Shown piece by piece: positions 33,665 to 46,531 of a stretch of 64,000 nucleotides of DNA; within the stretch, counting starts at the first letter, position 1; every line of letters starts with the position of its first letter. This stretch comes from Auriscalpium vulgare. Its lineage: Eukaryota; Basidiomycota; Agaricomycetes; Russulales; Auriscalpiaceae. The stretch is taken from contig JAHBBC010000011.1 of NCBI GenBank assembly GCA_019915015.1, positions 1,178,001 to 1,242,000 on the forward strand, written 5' to 3'. Under the pieces are notes generated by a model. The model was not told the origin of the DNA, did not search any database, and saw only the letters and a list, made by a program, of their open reading frames with translations. The position numbers were made by a program, and so were the translations under genes.

Positions 33665-35973
33665 CTACGCCGGCCAGATTCGGAGAGGGAGCTGCGGCAC
33701 GCCAGGCGCCGACCTTAGCGTTGGCCGCCCGACGATCCGCGTGTACATCAGCACTTCTTCCTGGGGCACGGCGAGCTCGAAATTGAAACTGCGGACGAAG
33801 GTGAAAAGTATGGCTTTCATCCTGTCATCCATCACGACGTCAGCTAACTGCCAGTTCACAGAGCCAGACAGATGCGGGAAGAAACGCACTCGACAACGGA
33901 GAAGCGAAATCCTATGCACGCATGTGCGCCGGCGATGAAGGTGAGGATGTTGCTGTACACGCTGGGAATTGCCTGCACGCTCTCGGGTACGTTGTCCCAC
34001 CGTTCGGGCCTGGGGGATGTCAGATGTGTGCTGCTCGTCTTTGGTCCAATGCGTTGAATGACGCACCTGAAGTCCTCTGCATCTTCACCCCAAAGCTCCT
34101 TCGATCGGTTGATCGCGCGGATCGGGATCAGGAATTTATCACCCTTACGCGCACTGTACGCCCGTCAGCCCCACTCCTCGCTGGCCGCCTATAATATAAC
34201 ACTGACGCGTATTCAAATCTCCGGTTGCCCTGCCTGTCCACGAATGGCTGCCCGAGCGGAACGACCGTGTCCTCCGTCGCGATGCGCTCTGTGTTGCCGA
34301 CGGGCGCGTAGAGCCGCAGGACCTCACGAGCGACGTTGTCGAGGTAGGGGAGCGCGTTGAGCTCGTCCATAGTCGGCGTCGCGGTGGCGAACGCGCGGAC
34401 CTCGGCGTTGAGCTTGGCGTGCACGGTTGGGTGTGTATGGAGCGCGACGAGGGTCCACGCTATGGAAGTGCTGTCGAGATTTGATCAGCATTAGGGGGAA
34501 AGATGAAATGGAATGGTTGCGTGCGGCTCACCTGGTTGTCTCGTGTCCGGCGATGAGGAACGTCGGTACCTCTGAGAAAGGTTGGTCCTTCCTCTGACAA
34601 AATAGAAAAATAGAAATGGACTTACGCGCGAGTATGTCTTCATCGCTCATCCTCTGACTGTCCGGTATATCCGAAGCCATATTCGCCTTGATCAAAAGAC
34701 TCAGCAGATCGTTGCCCTGGATCTTGCGCTTCTCCACACCGCCCTTCTTGTCGACCTCTGCGCTCGCGAGGATCTCGCGCTTCCGCTCCGCGATCAGCTG
34801 CCGCCCGAAGACGTTCACGAAAGCCGAGGTCTTCTTTAAGTGGCGCGCGCGCTGTGTTGGCTGCGAGATACACGTTTATCATCGAGAAAAGGGCACATGA
34901 ACACACGGTGGACCTACGACGAGGCGGAGGGGCGGGATGGCAACCGGCAGGAAGAACGACATCTTGAATGGGTCGAAGTCGAGCGCGCCGCGCACGCCTT
35001 CGCTCAGCTCGTGCGGCTTGTCCATGTGCAGCGCCTGGAACGGGTGATTAAAACCTGCCAGACCGATTATGTCCAGCGTGAGCTTGTTCATCCAAGCAAA
35101 TACGTCGATCTCGAGCTTGCCGTCCCCGCGCGGGGTGTGTGGGATCTCGGACGTCAGGATGTCGCGCATCTGAACCAAACGTTGGTATAATGAGAACGAG
35201 GCGATGTGAATGGGTACCTCAATAGATTTGTCGATGAAGAGGTTCGTGAAACGGCGGATCTGTGGAAGGCCGAAAGCAGGGCTCTGTCCACGGGATCGTT
35301 CAGAATAGTACCTTTGGTGAATAGGCGTGGGCGTACCATGACTTTGCGCTGGAGGGATCCTTCAGAATGATGACATAACATGGCAATCAGGAGAGCTTAC
35401 CTGCTGCTTGTGCTTGGCACCTGCGGCGAGATTAGAAAATGGCACGTGTGGCAATGGGAGATACGTACCCTCGACGAAAAGCAATCCTTATCGAGAGCGC
35501 ATCAGATAGCGCCAGCGTAGTAAAGGCAGAAACCACGCACCTCTCCCTACTATATCTCCCAACACATGTCGTACCTCTCCGGGTTTCTCAAATTCGGCGA
35601 CATGGGTCAGGATATGATTGACTGCCTTTGTGTCCATGACATTGATCTTGGTCACCTAAACTCTCTATCTATCAGTTACTCGCTCGAAGTCGTCGGACGT
35701 AGAGAAGCTCACGCTGAACCATGACGAATACTTGAAAACGGCCCCGTATTTCGCGACCCACTCTTGCTGTATGCGCACCGCGTCCGGCTCCCAGATTTGC
35801 CGCTCGTGGCTGCCCGTGAAGAAGTTCTTCCAGGGCGGCCCGGGGAGATCGCGCAGCGGAGAGTTGCGGTAGGCAATTGTCCAGCGGACGCAATTATACA
35901 GGACGTAGGCGAGCAACGGCAAGCATACGGCGACGATGCTCGTCAAGGACGGGTTGAAAAACCAGGAGTCCAT
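33665..35973 (-). CDS. Cytochrome P450 monooxygenase
   Basis: About a dozen exons. N-terminal membrane anchor ([30 protein letters not shown]) and the proline hinge [13 protein letters not shown]-helix [10 protein letters not shown] (oxygen-activation motif [AG]GxE/D-T-[TS]), K-helix ExxR in [11 protein letters not shown], and the haem-binding loop [10 protein letters not shown] (FxxGxxxCxG, about 33910-33939) with the thiolate cysteine present. The C-terminus is [20 protein letters not shown] to RIWPA. Also seen: [20 protein letters not shown] (C-helix) and [19 protein letters not shown]. All family-defining residues are present, so it should be an ER-anchored haem monooxygenase; substrate and exact CYP family cannot be read from this. 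No other secondary-metabolism genes are adjacent. Confidence 0.9.
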
Positions 35974-36475
35974 CCTTGCAGGTTCAATGTAGCGGTGGGG
36001 GTTGCAAGGCTGATGCGGCGCAGTTGAAGGTAGGTTGCATATCTTTATCTGCGAACTCAAGGTGCTGCGCATTCGAAGTGCCTAATCACGTTATATGAGC
36101 TACGTGACGTCCTCACAGTGGCAATTTAGAATTGGGCCTAGAAGGCGAGCGCATAGTTGAGTCCGCAGAGGTCCGCAGTCTCTGATGATGGCGGAAAGGA
36201 TTGAAGTCGACTGCTCAGTGGCGGCGACCGCGGCTCTCGCTTTCTCCCGCAGTAAGTTTGCAGTAAGTACTTACTTCGAGTTCGCGCCTTGATAGCGTCA
36301 TGCTTCCAATGTGGCACCCGCCTGACGTCGAATGAATGTCTCCAGCTACATACAGGCAGCTGCGCGATGCGCTTGCCAATGCTACGTCTTCCAGCACCTG
36401 TGGATGGTGCGCGATGACATTTGGCATTTGCTATGGGCGTCCTGTTCCGTGCTCGCCCAGGCCAGTGCGCCTGAG
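35974..36475. promoter_or_regulatory. Divergent promoter region (P450 / WW-type gene)
   Basis: Non-coding between divergent starts at 35973 and about 36476. No specific site assigned. Confidence 0.4.
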
Positions 36476-39400
36476 ATGAAAATAACACCGGGCGAATTCA
36501 ACGAGTCGAGTGAGGGAAAGGCGAAGTCGGACGTCGCCGACTCAGGTACCAGTGTCCGGACCTACCTCGGCCCAAACAATGAAGCGATGTCTTCCGTTCA
36601 TGCTCTTAGCGCTCACCATGAACATCAGAATTCCAGCTCGCCGAGGACACAACACTTCGATCTCCTGCAATACTCTCCTCAGGTTGGTTTCGAATATCAT
36701 CGACAATCCCGCCTGACCTCTCAGTCTTTTTCAGTGCCCACTTCGCAATGACGAACAGCTCCGACACCAATCGGACACCTTCAATGGATGGATTGGTTGA
36801 CTTAAGTACGCCACAATGCGGTTCACCGTGACTTACACTGACGTTTCTCAGATGGCGATCGCTACACCAATGAAGGGAGTGCGATGAAAGCTATGTCCGA
36901 GACCGTGTCCTGGACCGGAGGGGAAGTTAATGCCATTCAGAATGGCGACACCGAGGTGCATACCTCAGCAGGTACGTCTGAATCATACCCTATCATCATT
37001 TGGACGAGCTCTCATCGATGCTATTCTTTTGAAGCCCGATTCGCCACTGCTGACGACACGACTGAAGTACCCCGCGCGATTGTGACCAAGGAGTTGGCCG
37101 AGCCTGTGTCCACCGGAGGTGGCGAAGCGCCAGTGCCCACCTCCGCAGGTAACTTACGTCCTAACTATATTTTATCAAACATCATATTGTGTGGGCTTAC
37201 ATCGTACCGTACAGTGCCGGCGAAACGTGCACACTCGCCCAAAGCGGCGCCCGCCGATGGGGTCGTCACCTCGGACAACCCGACTGGGCCCGACAACACT
37301 GAAGCAGTGGCCGTAGGACGACCATCTGCCAGCAAGACTGCGTCTAAGCCTGTGTCCGGAGGCCGAGGGGAAGACCATGCGATACAGATTGGCGACGCCG
37401 AGGTACCCATCTCAGCAGGTACGTTTGAATCATGCCCTGCTACAGTCATTTGGTTGACCTCTCATCGACGCTTTTCTTCCGAAGCCACCATGAATGGGAC
37501 TGCCACCTCTGCTATAGAGTCCGACAACGCTGACGACTCAACTGAAGTACCACCCCACGCAATTGCGACCGAGCCCGTGCCCACCAGAAACGGTGGCGAA
37601 CCGCAGGTGCCGACGTCAGAAGGCACGTCTTTATTGTATTCTATCAGTCAACATTCTGTTTAGGTTGACATCGTGGACGTACAGAGATGGTGAGTTTTGA
37701 AGAGTCACCTGAAGCGACGCCCGCCGCTGGGGTTGTTGCCTCGGGCAAGCCGGCAGGTACCGACAACACTCGCACATTGGTCGAAGGACAAGCAGCTGCG
37801 AGCAACACTGTGGTCGAGTTTGTGGCAGGAGGGGACAGCCATGTAGGTCAGATGGCCAAGGAGAATCCAGTGCCAGGCATGTCGCGAATAGGCTCTGTAA
37901 ATTTTAGTCTGGCTTACAGGATGTTCCTAGTGCTCGAAGGATTCATCGGTCTGGCTGTCCCCTTAACCAGGGTCCTTTCTAGTACTGAAGGCACAGCCAA
38001 TGGATCTCATGCCACAAATGCAATTCCAGCAGGTGTGTTTAAAGTCCAACACTTCTCTTTCAGTTACATTGATATTATCCAGGACCAAAGCCATTGGACA
38101 ACTCTCACAAAGACTCTAATGGAGAGACCTTAGCCATGCTGACAATTGGCAAGGTCACTAAAGTTGCTGCAATCAATGATAAGCCCTTGTCTGGACAGGA
38201 CAGACATTCCAGTCAGCAAGTTAATGCAAAGGTGGCCACTTCCACACGTATGTTTCTGTCTGGACTCCTCAACATTGTTACTCAAACTTACTTATTTACA
38301 AACCAAATGTCTAGTCTGGGAAAAATATAAACATGTCAAACCCAAAGCCCCACCCAAGTAAGCAACTTGGCTTGGTTTCATTAGTATCAGCAAGGTAACA
38401 ATATATGCATGGGCCAGGCATCCCAGGACCCAATTTTTGCAGCCCAGGCCCCAATTCTGGAAGCCCACACTACAAAAATGGCAGCTTGCAGCCCCTGGGG
38501 CCTTAATCTCATCAGGCATGTAACCAGCCTTTGAGAGTTGTACCTCACTCTTATTGTGTCCTTGTAAATTGGAATGTGAACCTACAGCAATTGTGGGAGG
38601 ACAGCTACCAGGCAAGTCTTGAGATATCTCACTGGACTCAGCACTAAAAATGTCTTCAGCTCCAACAGAGCCAAGAGTAAGATTCATTCTATTATTTATC
38701 AAGTTAGTGTTTGATTTGGAGATGAAAGCTCCCTCCATCTATGATGTGTCCAGATCAGATTAGCAGGATTCCAAGAAATGAGTCAGTGACAACCAAATTG
38801 AAGTCAGTTTAATCTTGGATCTTATGCCTTATATGTATTCTTCTAACATTGTTGTGCCACTGGCAGGAATGGTTCTTTAGAGCCATTCTCTGTCTTAGGA
38901 CCTGGCAATTTTGTGCCAGTGCCACCACATAATGGCATTTGGACTTGTTCAATGCACCCTGATGGAACACAATATTTTTACTGTGAAAGACAGTTAGAGG
39001 TCAATCAAGGTGGGTTACCTTGAATTTTTTATGCTTCATCTTGTCTCACTTTGCTAGAGCAAAACATCTAGCACTTATAGGGTAAACCTTTGTAGTTTCA
39101 TCACTAACCGTGACACTAACCTTTCTATTTCTCTTTCCATCAGAAGGTCTTCACAGATGCTGATATGTCAGATGAAGCCATTTCCAATAGCATGCATAAA
39201 ATTCTGCTAGACTTTGAAAAGATCCTTCAAAGAAGTCAGAATGAACAAGTTTTGATTCATCACAATTGGGACCTTGTAATTGAAGTTAACATCTCAAGTG
39301 ATCAAGATGTAGAGGGCCCTTACTAGCAGGATTAGTGGAATGATGATATAGACATTGAGCTGGGCAAACAAGCAATTTTGGCACAGTTGGTCCGGCCAAG

Positions 39401-41291
39401 TCAAAACCCTGAGGTCCAGGTGGATATGCTAGCTGAGCTGCTTCTAGAAGACTTAGAGGGTCAGCCAATAAACTCACAGAAAATCAAAAGGTCACCATGG
39501 AGGAAGCTTGGAAAATTGTTGGGCAGGCTGTTTGGAAAAACAGCCAAGCAGGACAGATGGGCTCAGTGGCAAGACTGGCAGCCAGACCAGAAGGGTCAGC
39601 TCGAATGGTCCTACTATTGTGTAGACCATCAGACCTGCACTGTATTTTGGTTGCAAGGTCATACAGATGATGAATTCAAGAGCCTAGCACAACAGTTGCA
39701 GGTCATGTCAGAGAGACACCTTTGTATGTTTCATTATACTGTATGCCTTTCCAGCTTCTGATCTAAGTACTGTAGTGCATCGATTGCAATCTTTATACTG
39801 GTGAGCATAACATTAGGTGAATGAATTTTAATTACTGACTTTTAATGAACTTGAACCAAGGACCCATAGGTCTATGTACCCCCTGTTCTCTAAGGGTGAA
39901 CCTTTTATCCAGGAAGCATGCACATTATTACTAGATTTTCTGGCATACAATTGCATCAGTGAGTTAACTGCAGGATAGTTCTTATAAACATTGATAACTC
40001 TGATTCTACCTTTTAGAACCATCTAGACCATTTGGACGGCCAACTATGATGCTCAGTCCAGAGGAAACCACTAGTATTGCCAACCTTGTAAAGATGCAAC
40101 TTGGTACATGTTTCCAAGCTTTGAGATCCCAGCTGTCAGCCTTGCTAATTCAAATACAATTTTGCAGACTTAAATATAAGAGGACACATTGGTAGTAAGG
40201 AAATGGTTTTCTCAAGCCTAGGTATCTATTACTACTTGCAATGGATCATGCTGCAACTGAATATCTCACCTCTTTTAGCTGATATGATCAGTGCTTTTGG
40301 TTTGTTAATCACCTCCATGTGATGTAGGTTGTCACACTGAATATCTTCTCAGAAAGTTGGAGATTTCACCATTTTCTTGGCCACACTGCCAGTGTTCCAG
40401 CTCATAAGAAGCGGAAGACAACTCTTATATTCATTTTTTCTTCCCCAATCCTCTTTTTTGCGCCAAATGGATATCTGAAGGAGCTCAACGCGATGTGGGA
40501 AGATGGCATCATTGAGCGAGGAGAGTGGAAGGCCTTTGCAGACAAGGTCCAGGCAGATTGGCAAGACATCAATCTTCTGGTATGAATCTTCTTGTCTGTT
40601 AGTATTTCAGACTGATAGCAGTGTTGTTTGTTAAAGGCCACTGTCCTGCTATCAGTCAATGTTGGCTTCCTTGCCATCCCAGGTGTGGTCCCCCTGGATG
40701 CATCGAGCAAACCAAGTGGCGCCTCAGCAGCTCAAGTGCTTGGTTACCTTTCAGTACTTTTCTGTGCTGGGAGTATCGTAATGGGCCTTGTGCTCATTCC
40801 CTTCAATCGGGGCACCATTGGCTCGGATTGGAAGCCATCTTTCCTGGTGAGTGCATCACATTTCAGGTGGGATGTCTTTCTGGTTTAACTGAAGTCATTT
40901 AGAGCAAGTATGTCTCCAGAAATGACAGAAGTTCATGGGGTCTAGAGCCTATGGCTGTGGTTTACAGCCTCCCATTTGTATTTCTTCTGTGGGCGTAAGT
41001 GAACTACCTGATTTACTTGACAGGCAGTGCTAATGTTGACTTAGTATGATCACTTTCATAAGTGGCTTGCTTGCTCGCACTTTCAATCACTCGACTTTGA
41101 TCCCGCTACTACCCGTAGTTATTATTTGTGTGTTGATTGCAGTGCTCATCCTGTCCAGCATGTTGGCCTGGGACACAGGTTCTGGTCCCATCTGGACTTG
41201 GTTATCGAGTCTTCCACGGTCCGTGGCCGCGCTCTTCAAACCACGCCAAGTGCGTGCAGGCCGCAAGGGTCCATTTGGAAGAAGAAACTGA
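36476..41291 (+). CDS. Large WW-type membrane protein, possibly pseudogene
   Basis: Many short exons. From the tentative ATG at 36476 (MKITPGEFNESSEG) the first kilobase is Ser/Thr/Pro/Gly-rich modules, each ending in a TSAG-like motif. Then a WW-like unit (GIWTCSMHPDGTQYFYC) is followed by KVFTDADMSDEAISNSMHKI, LIHHNWDLVIEV, LEWSYYCVDHQTCTVFWLQG, LKELNAMWEDGIIERGEWKA and QADWQDINLL. It ends with hydrophobic segments LLSVNVGFLAIPGVVPLDAS, VLGYLSVLFCAGSIVMGLVL and LLPVVIICVLIAVLILSSML, and a basic tail. This resembles a family of Agaricomycete WW-domain membrane proteins of unknown function. Two in-frame TAG codons lie at 39322-39324 and 39331-39333 (PY*QD*WNDD). Unless a 27-nt intron removes them, the reading frame is broken. 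The centre (37948-40410) is nearly free of CpG. Confidence 0.6.
36826..38031 (+). repeat. Tandem exon/intron modules in the WW-type gene
   Basis: About six related modules. Each is an exon ending in a motif such as EVHTSAG, APVPTSAG, EVPISAG, PQVPTSEG or NAIPAG, placed directly before a GTACGT/GTAACT-type donor. Some introns are related too: GTACGTCTGAATCATACCCT at 36970 against GTACGTTTGAATCATGCCCT at 37420. Internal coding repeats include TEVP.AI.T and ASKT/SNT.V..V..GG. This indicates growth of the gene by duplication of whole exon-plus-intron units. Confidence 0.7.
37948..40410. other. CpG-depleted block
   Basis: Scanning line by line I find only about six CG dinucleotides in roughly 2.4 kb, whereas flanking 60-base lines usually contain several each. 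The block is also AT-richer and rich in TG and CA. It covers the middle of the WW-type gene and has sharp edges. Confidence 0.85.
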
Positions 41292-41412
41292 GTTGATTAT
41301 GTAGCTTTATCTATAATATGAATCATCCATCGAGTCGCGCAGGCCTGAAGAAAGAACTACCCGGTGACACTTCAAAGGGAAGTAACTCCTGCCGTCGACT
41401 CGCCCACAGCCT

Positions 41413-44400
41413 TCAATGCCCGACACCCACCGCTCGCAAAGAGGTCATCCTCCCCATGACCTCTTTGACCTCCGCCTCTGCAAACACCGCCGCCTCCTTG
41501 GCCACCGTCAACTTCTTCTCCAGCTCGTCGGCCGTCATAGCACGCAGCTGCCCATCCTCAGTCGCCATAAGTCCCAGCGTGTCAAACTTCTGCAACGTGT
41601 TGCCCATGCGCGGCGCGAACCCATGCGGGTCCCACCCGTTATCGTTGAAAGAGAGCACGGCGCGCACGGCAGCCGTGTTGATGTCGCGGTGCAGCTCCTC
41701 GAGCTTCGACAGCTGGACCTCCATCCACCGCGCACGCCGCTCGAGCGCACGCGTCAGCGCAGCGACTTCGTCCTTCCCGACGCCCTCCTCGCCGTTCTCG
41801 TCGAGAAAATCGTCGCCCTTGAGCATGTCGCGGAGGACGCCGTCGAAAGAGGAGCTGTCTTCCCAAGTCGTGCGCGGTAGAAGACGGAGCAGGTCGGATA
41901 TGGTCTGCGTCAGGGTCTCCAAGAGCTGTTGGAACGAAGAGACGGCATTGTCGATCGAGCCTGAGGGCATGCTGTTCGCGAACGAGCCGCCGCCGACAGA
42001 CAGTGCGGACAGAGCGTGGACAAGAGGCCCGTACTCCAGTGGCATCTTCGCTGCGGGGTTGATTGACTGCAGGTCGAAGAATGGATTCATGGTGAGATTC
42101 ATGACCGGGGCCTGAAGTTCGATCTGAGCAAGGAGCTCGGAAATGTGGGTCGCCTCTGGGATGGCCCTCTCAACAGACTGACCACGCGAGCTCGTAGAGC
42201 TGCTGTCAAAGACGCTGCCGCCAGTCCTCTCGGCGGAAGGTTGCGGAGCGTCGGACGCTGCGGCAGAATTGAGGAAAGACGGGGACTCCGCAGGAGACTC
42301 GTTGTCCTTCGGGATCTTGATTGGCTTCGTGACAGGGCGATTCTTCTTCGGCATCTTTGAGAGCAACGGACCCTGGCTTATCTGCTCAGGGGAGGGGACG
42401 ATGGGAGAAGCAGAGGCCTTTGCGGAGGGAGTCTGACGGCCGATGACCTTGCGGGGAGAAGCAGGCGCGTCCGTCGCGACAACCTTCTGGGCAGCAAGCT
42501 TGGGGATGGCAAGCGTGTTCGGCCCCTTCTGCCGTTTCGCGACCTCCTCTTTGACCACCCTTTCCGCCTCTGCCAGGCTCTTCGCGGTTTTCTCAAAGTC
42601 CGCCTTCGCCTTGGCGAGCTTCTCCAGCTCCCTCCTCGCCAGTTCCTCTTTCTCCCTGACAGCCTGCCGCTCTTTCTCGCGCGCGAGCTGCTCCCTCTCC
42701 TCCCTCTCCCTCTCCTCCTTCTCCTTCTCCTGCTTCGCTTTCTCCACAGCCTTCTTCTCTGCGCGCTCCTTGTCCTTCTCCGCCTTGCGCCGTGACCGCT
42801 CTGCCGCACGTTCCTCAGCGGCAGCCTTCTTTGCGGCCTTCTTCACGGCTCTGTCATCGACCCCCTCACCGGCCTGCTCGGGAGCCTGCTCGGACGTAGC
42901 GGTAGTGGGCGCCTGTGGAGGCTGCGCCGTCAGCGCGGGGAAATCGGAGGACGAGAGCAGGGGGGATGGAGACCGCGCCGGACCCGGCGAGCGCATGCGG
43001 GGCGCTGTGCGACGAGGACGACGAGTAGCAAGAGACAAAAGAAAGAGACGGTGTGTCAGCATCCAACCGACGAAGGAGCACACCGGAATAAAGTGAATGG
43101 AAAGGACAAGGGAGGGTACATGAGAGTTCGTCATAGTCATCCAAGTTCGAGCGCCACAGGCCGGGAGAACGCGATGGGACCGGGTCGACTGCCATCACTG
43201 ACGACGATAGAAGGTGCGCCCTGGCAAGGCACGGCGCTCGGTACTTGGTACTCTGAACTGGGACGCCTCCCTTGGGACGATGAAGGGGTTGTACTCACCG
43301 TTCGAAGCCATATCCCCGTTGCTGCCCATAGCATTCTGCGGACTCGACGACAGCCCCGGCGGCGGGAACGCCAGACCAGGCGGGTGGCCATACGACTGCT
43401 GGGCCTGCGAGTAGCCAACGAGGGCAGCCTGGTTGTTCTGGAATCGCGCATCGGTGGGCATCGGTGAGGCGAAGCTGGCGGACATGATCGCGGGGTCGGC
43501 GAAGGGCTGCTGATTCGCGGTGTACCTGTACTGCCCTGCGTGCTCTTGATCTGAACGTCGATACATGACATAGCATTATGATGCGGAAAACGACGGCATA
43601 CACATGGGGGAGGGAAAGCGGTTCGACAGTCAACATGCATAACGTGACATTTCATACGAAGAGGGATCTCATACCAGCTAGAGGCACAGGGTTCACCCTC
43701 GAGACATTCTGCCGCTGGTCCCGGCTAGACTGAATGAAGTCGCGGAGGGCGGCTTCGCTGACGACGCTACTTTGCTCGAAGGGCTGGAACCGTCCCGGCG
43801 GCGCTAAATGGCTGTAACTCTGTACTTGGGCCTGCGCGTGAGGGACCAGCGGCGAGCTCGTCGCAGACGTATTGTGGAACGAGGAATGTGGGTACGCAGA
43901 CCATTGAGAGGAAGGTGACGCGAGCTCGTTACCGAACATAGCGGTTTGACCCGCACTATCACTGGGACTCAGTGGCGACGATGCGATGAGCGGACTTGAT
44001 GTCGAGCTCAGATTGCCCGGGCCACCTTGTCGCCCACCGCGGGCGAAGCCGAAACGGGACATCCTGCGAGACGGATCGTCGTCCAGGCCCGTCCGTCTCC
44101 CAGTGGTCGCTGACTCGGAATCGCCGCTCTCGCCGAATGGATTAAATGATCCGGTATACGACAGCGAGGGTGAGGGCGCTGGCGAGTTGCGTATGGCCAG
44201 CGGGTCGTATATGGATCGTGCGGGATTGTGAGGGTACGCAAGGCCAGGTGGCCCCAGTACAGGGTTAGGGGAAGAAAGGGCGGGGCTACGAAGGCCCGGG
44301 AAGGCGTCGACAAACGAACCGTGGAACGGCGTAAGCGCATCGGGCACGCCCAAGTCCGGTGAGTTCAGATCCTCTGCCTCTGCAAGCTTTGGGTCGAGAT

Positions 44401-46294
44401 TGAAACTGAACCCTCCATACTTGCCGTCGGTCTCGCTCAGGGTTTGTAGCGTGCGGTCGAAATCGGGGAAGGGGCTGACACCGGTAGCGGGCAGAGAAGA
44501 TTCGCGGCGTGCCTTGACATCGTCGAGCAAAGCCTGGACTTGAGACGACATCTGGTATGCTCCCTGGGCTATGCGGCTGCCCGGGGGAGGGAGCCCAGGC
44601 GGGGCGGAAAGCCCGGGGGGAACAGCGGGCAGACCAGGAGGCAATGCGGGAGTAGTCGGCTCAGGCGACGCTGAAGATGGAGGCTGCGAACCAGACCCGG
44701 CATCGGAGTCGACAGCAATGGAAGAAGTCGGGGAGCGGGGCGGAGGTGGGGGTGGTGGTGCCGCGACTTTTGCCTTCGTGCTCTTCGCCTTTGAAGGTGT
44801 CGCTGGTCTTGCCGGCGTGGATGGGCGTGACGAGGATGGTATAGATGACGCTTTCAACATATTGCCCGACTCCTTCCCTTTAGACGTCGATGTTTGTACG
44901 TCTGACGCCTCCGCGTTCGCAGGGGTAGCGGCTCGCGCACGAGGCTGCCGCTCCCCGCGACGTGTAGTCCGACTCGCCGCAGACGCTCCGGACGTGTTAG
45001 TGTTGTTGTGCAACGCAGTTGACGAAGGCCGATCATGTGAGGGTTTGGCCCACGACGCCGACCGAGGCAACCGAGCTGCACACGCACAATCAACGCCGAA
45101 GCACAATGCGGCGACCGGAAAGACGTACCGGAGGAATCATCGGCCTTCTTACCCAGGACAACATTCTTCCTCGTGACCGCCTCCATATCCTTCATCGCAT
45201 GTTGGCTAGGATGAGGAACGCATGAGTATGGCGCACAGAACGAATGGCTAGCATATGCGCACAGCGTGGTTAGGTCCTCCTTAGTGAAGCAATCCTTTTC
45301 ATCGCCCCACTCGTGCAGGTTCATGCAATTGTGGTCCGAACAACTGGCACCCCGTAGGAATGACATGCAGTACTTCGTCGTGCCAAAACTTGCGCGCATG
45401 ACTTCGTTGCCGCCACCCGGAGACGCCGATCCGTCCACAGCAGCTATGCAGCGCGAGGCATCTTCTCGCCGGTGGTATGTGATGTACAGCCCGACGACAG
45501 GCGCCTGGCTGCCAGGCGGCGTACGCTTCACGAGGATGATCTTCGAGATGCGCCCGTACTGACCAAAGTAGTCGTTCGAGCGTAAGGTCGATATCAGCTT
45601 GGAACGGAAGGTGAGTAAGCGGCCGGGGACATCTGAGGCTTCCTGCATACCTCCTCTTTCGCAAAACGCGGGCCAATGCCCACGACATAGACGACGTTAC
45701 GTTGTACGACGCGTAAGTTCGCAAGGTGTCGACGCCCCAGCGTCTCCAGGTCTTTCCGCTCTCGCTCCCGTTGCTTCTTCTGCTGAGCCAGCCGCTTCTG
45801 ACTGTAGTATTACCGCGTGGTCAGAAAAACAACCCTTGACCAATGTGAAAACGGGCACTGACTCCTCGCGGTTGACCGGCTTGGTCTGCACAATCTCGTC
45901 GGCATAGTCCCGACGACACGCCGGGCACTTATTGTTGATATTGCGCTTGATATGATGCCAGCAGAATCGGCATATCTAGTACCACAGGGATATGAGCAAG
46001 CGCATATAGGCGGGTATGACAAAGGCGCGCACCTGGTACCCGCATACGCAGGGTCGGAAGTTGAGGTCCGAGACGTCCATCTCCTCAAGACAGAGGGGGC
46101 ATTCTCTCTCCTCCTAGACCCGCCGTTAGTATAGATGTCGGCACGACGATGAAATACAGGCGACGCACCTCTTCATCGCTCCAGTACGCGTCTTGAACGC
46201 CGGTCAAAACGCTGGATTTGCTCTGGAGTGCCATACTCGCATGCACAACTGGGGCCGGCAGCGAGGGGTGGGGATGTAACTTTCCAGACGACAT
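41413..46294 (-). CDS. NOT4: CCR4-NOT complex E3 ubiquitin ligase NOT4
   Basis: Read from 46294: a C4C4 RING (QDAYWSDEEEERECPLCLEE, DLNFRPCVCGYQICRFCWHH, IKRNINNKCPACRRDYADE) split by two introns. Then a coiled linker (LAQQKKQRERERKDLETLG), an RRM (VQRNVVYVVGIGPRFAKEEL, YFGQYGRISKIILVKRTP) and a CCCH-type finger (KYCMSFLRGASCSDHNCMNL). The remaining two thirds are low complexity: Pro/Ser-rich segments with PPPPPPP, an asparagine/serine region and a long Lys/Glu/Arg/Ala coiled coil (about 42,500-42,850), ending in a conserved-looking helical domain (LEYGPLVHALSALSVGGGSF to VKEVMGRMTSLRAVGVGH). Not4 ubiquitinates stalled-ribosome and other targets within CCR4-NOT. Start is either 46294 or the in-frame ATG at 46234. 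Divergent from PDCD5. Confidence 0.92.
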
Positions 46295-46531
46295 GGAGGG
46301 CTATGATATTGGGAGAAAAGGATCTGGAGAGTGGTAAAGGGAGCGGGCGGCGTGCTGAAGAAGAGAGACAACGACGCGACAATGAGGCGAACGTCCGTTT
46401 TCTCCCACGAATGATGATTGATCTCGCGCTCCCCGGACACCAGCCACATGATCTTGGCGACCCCCGGGGACTGCTCCTCGGCGTCGAGGGTATTCCTGAA
46501 TCCTCCTTCGCGTTCTGCTTCACTTCTCCTC
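46295..46531. promoter_or_regulatory. Bidirectional promoter region (NOT4 / PDCD5)
   Basis: 237 bp between the divergent start codons of two housekeeping genes; no specific site assigned. Confidence 0.45.

Noticed and set aside
37948..40410. Horizontal transfer as explanation of the low-CpG block
   Set aside because: The exons belong to a basidiomycete-type WW membrane protein and the same gene has normal CpG at both ends; local mutation bias explains it better.
42443..43096. 217-codon plus-strand ORF rich in Ser/Phe/Leu
   Set aside because: Exact antisense of the Lys/Glu-rich coiled coil of NOT4; a codon-bias shadow.
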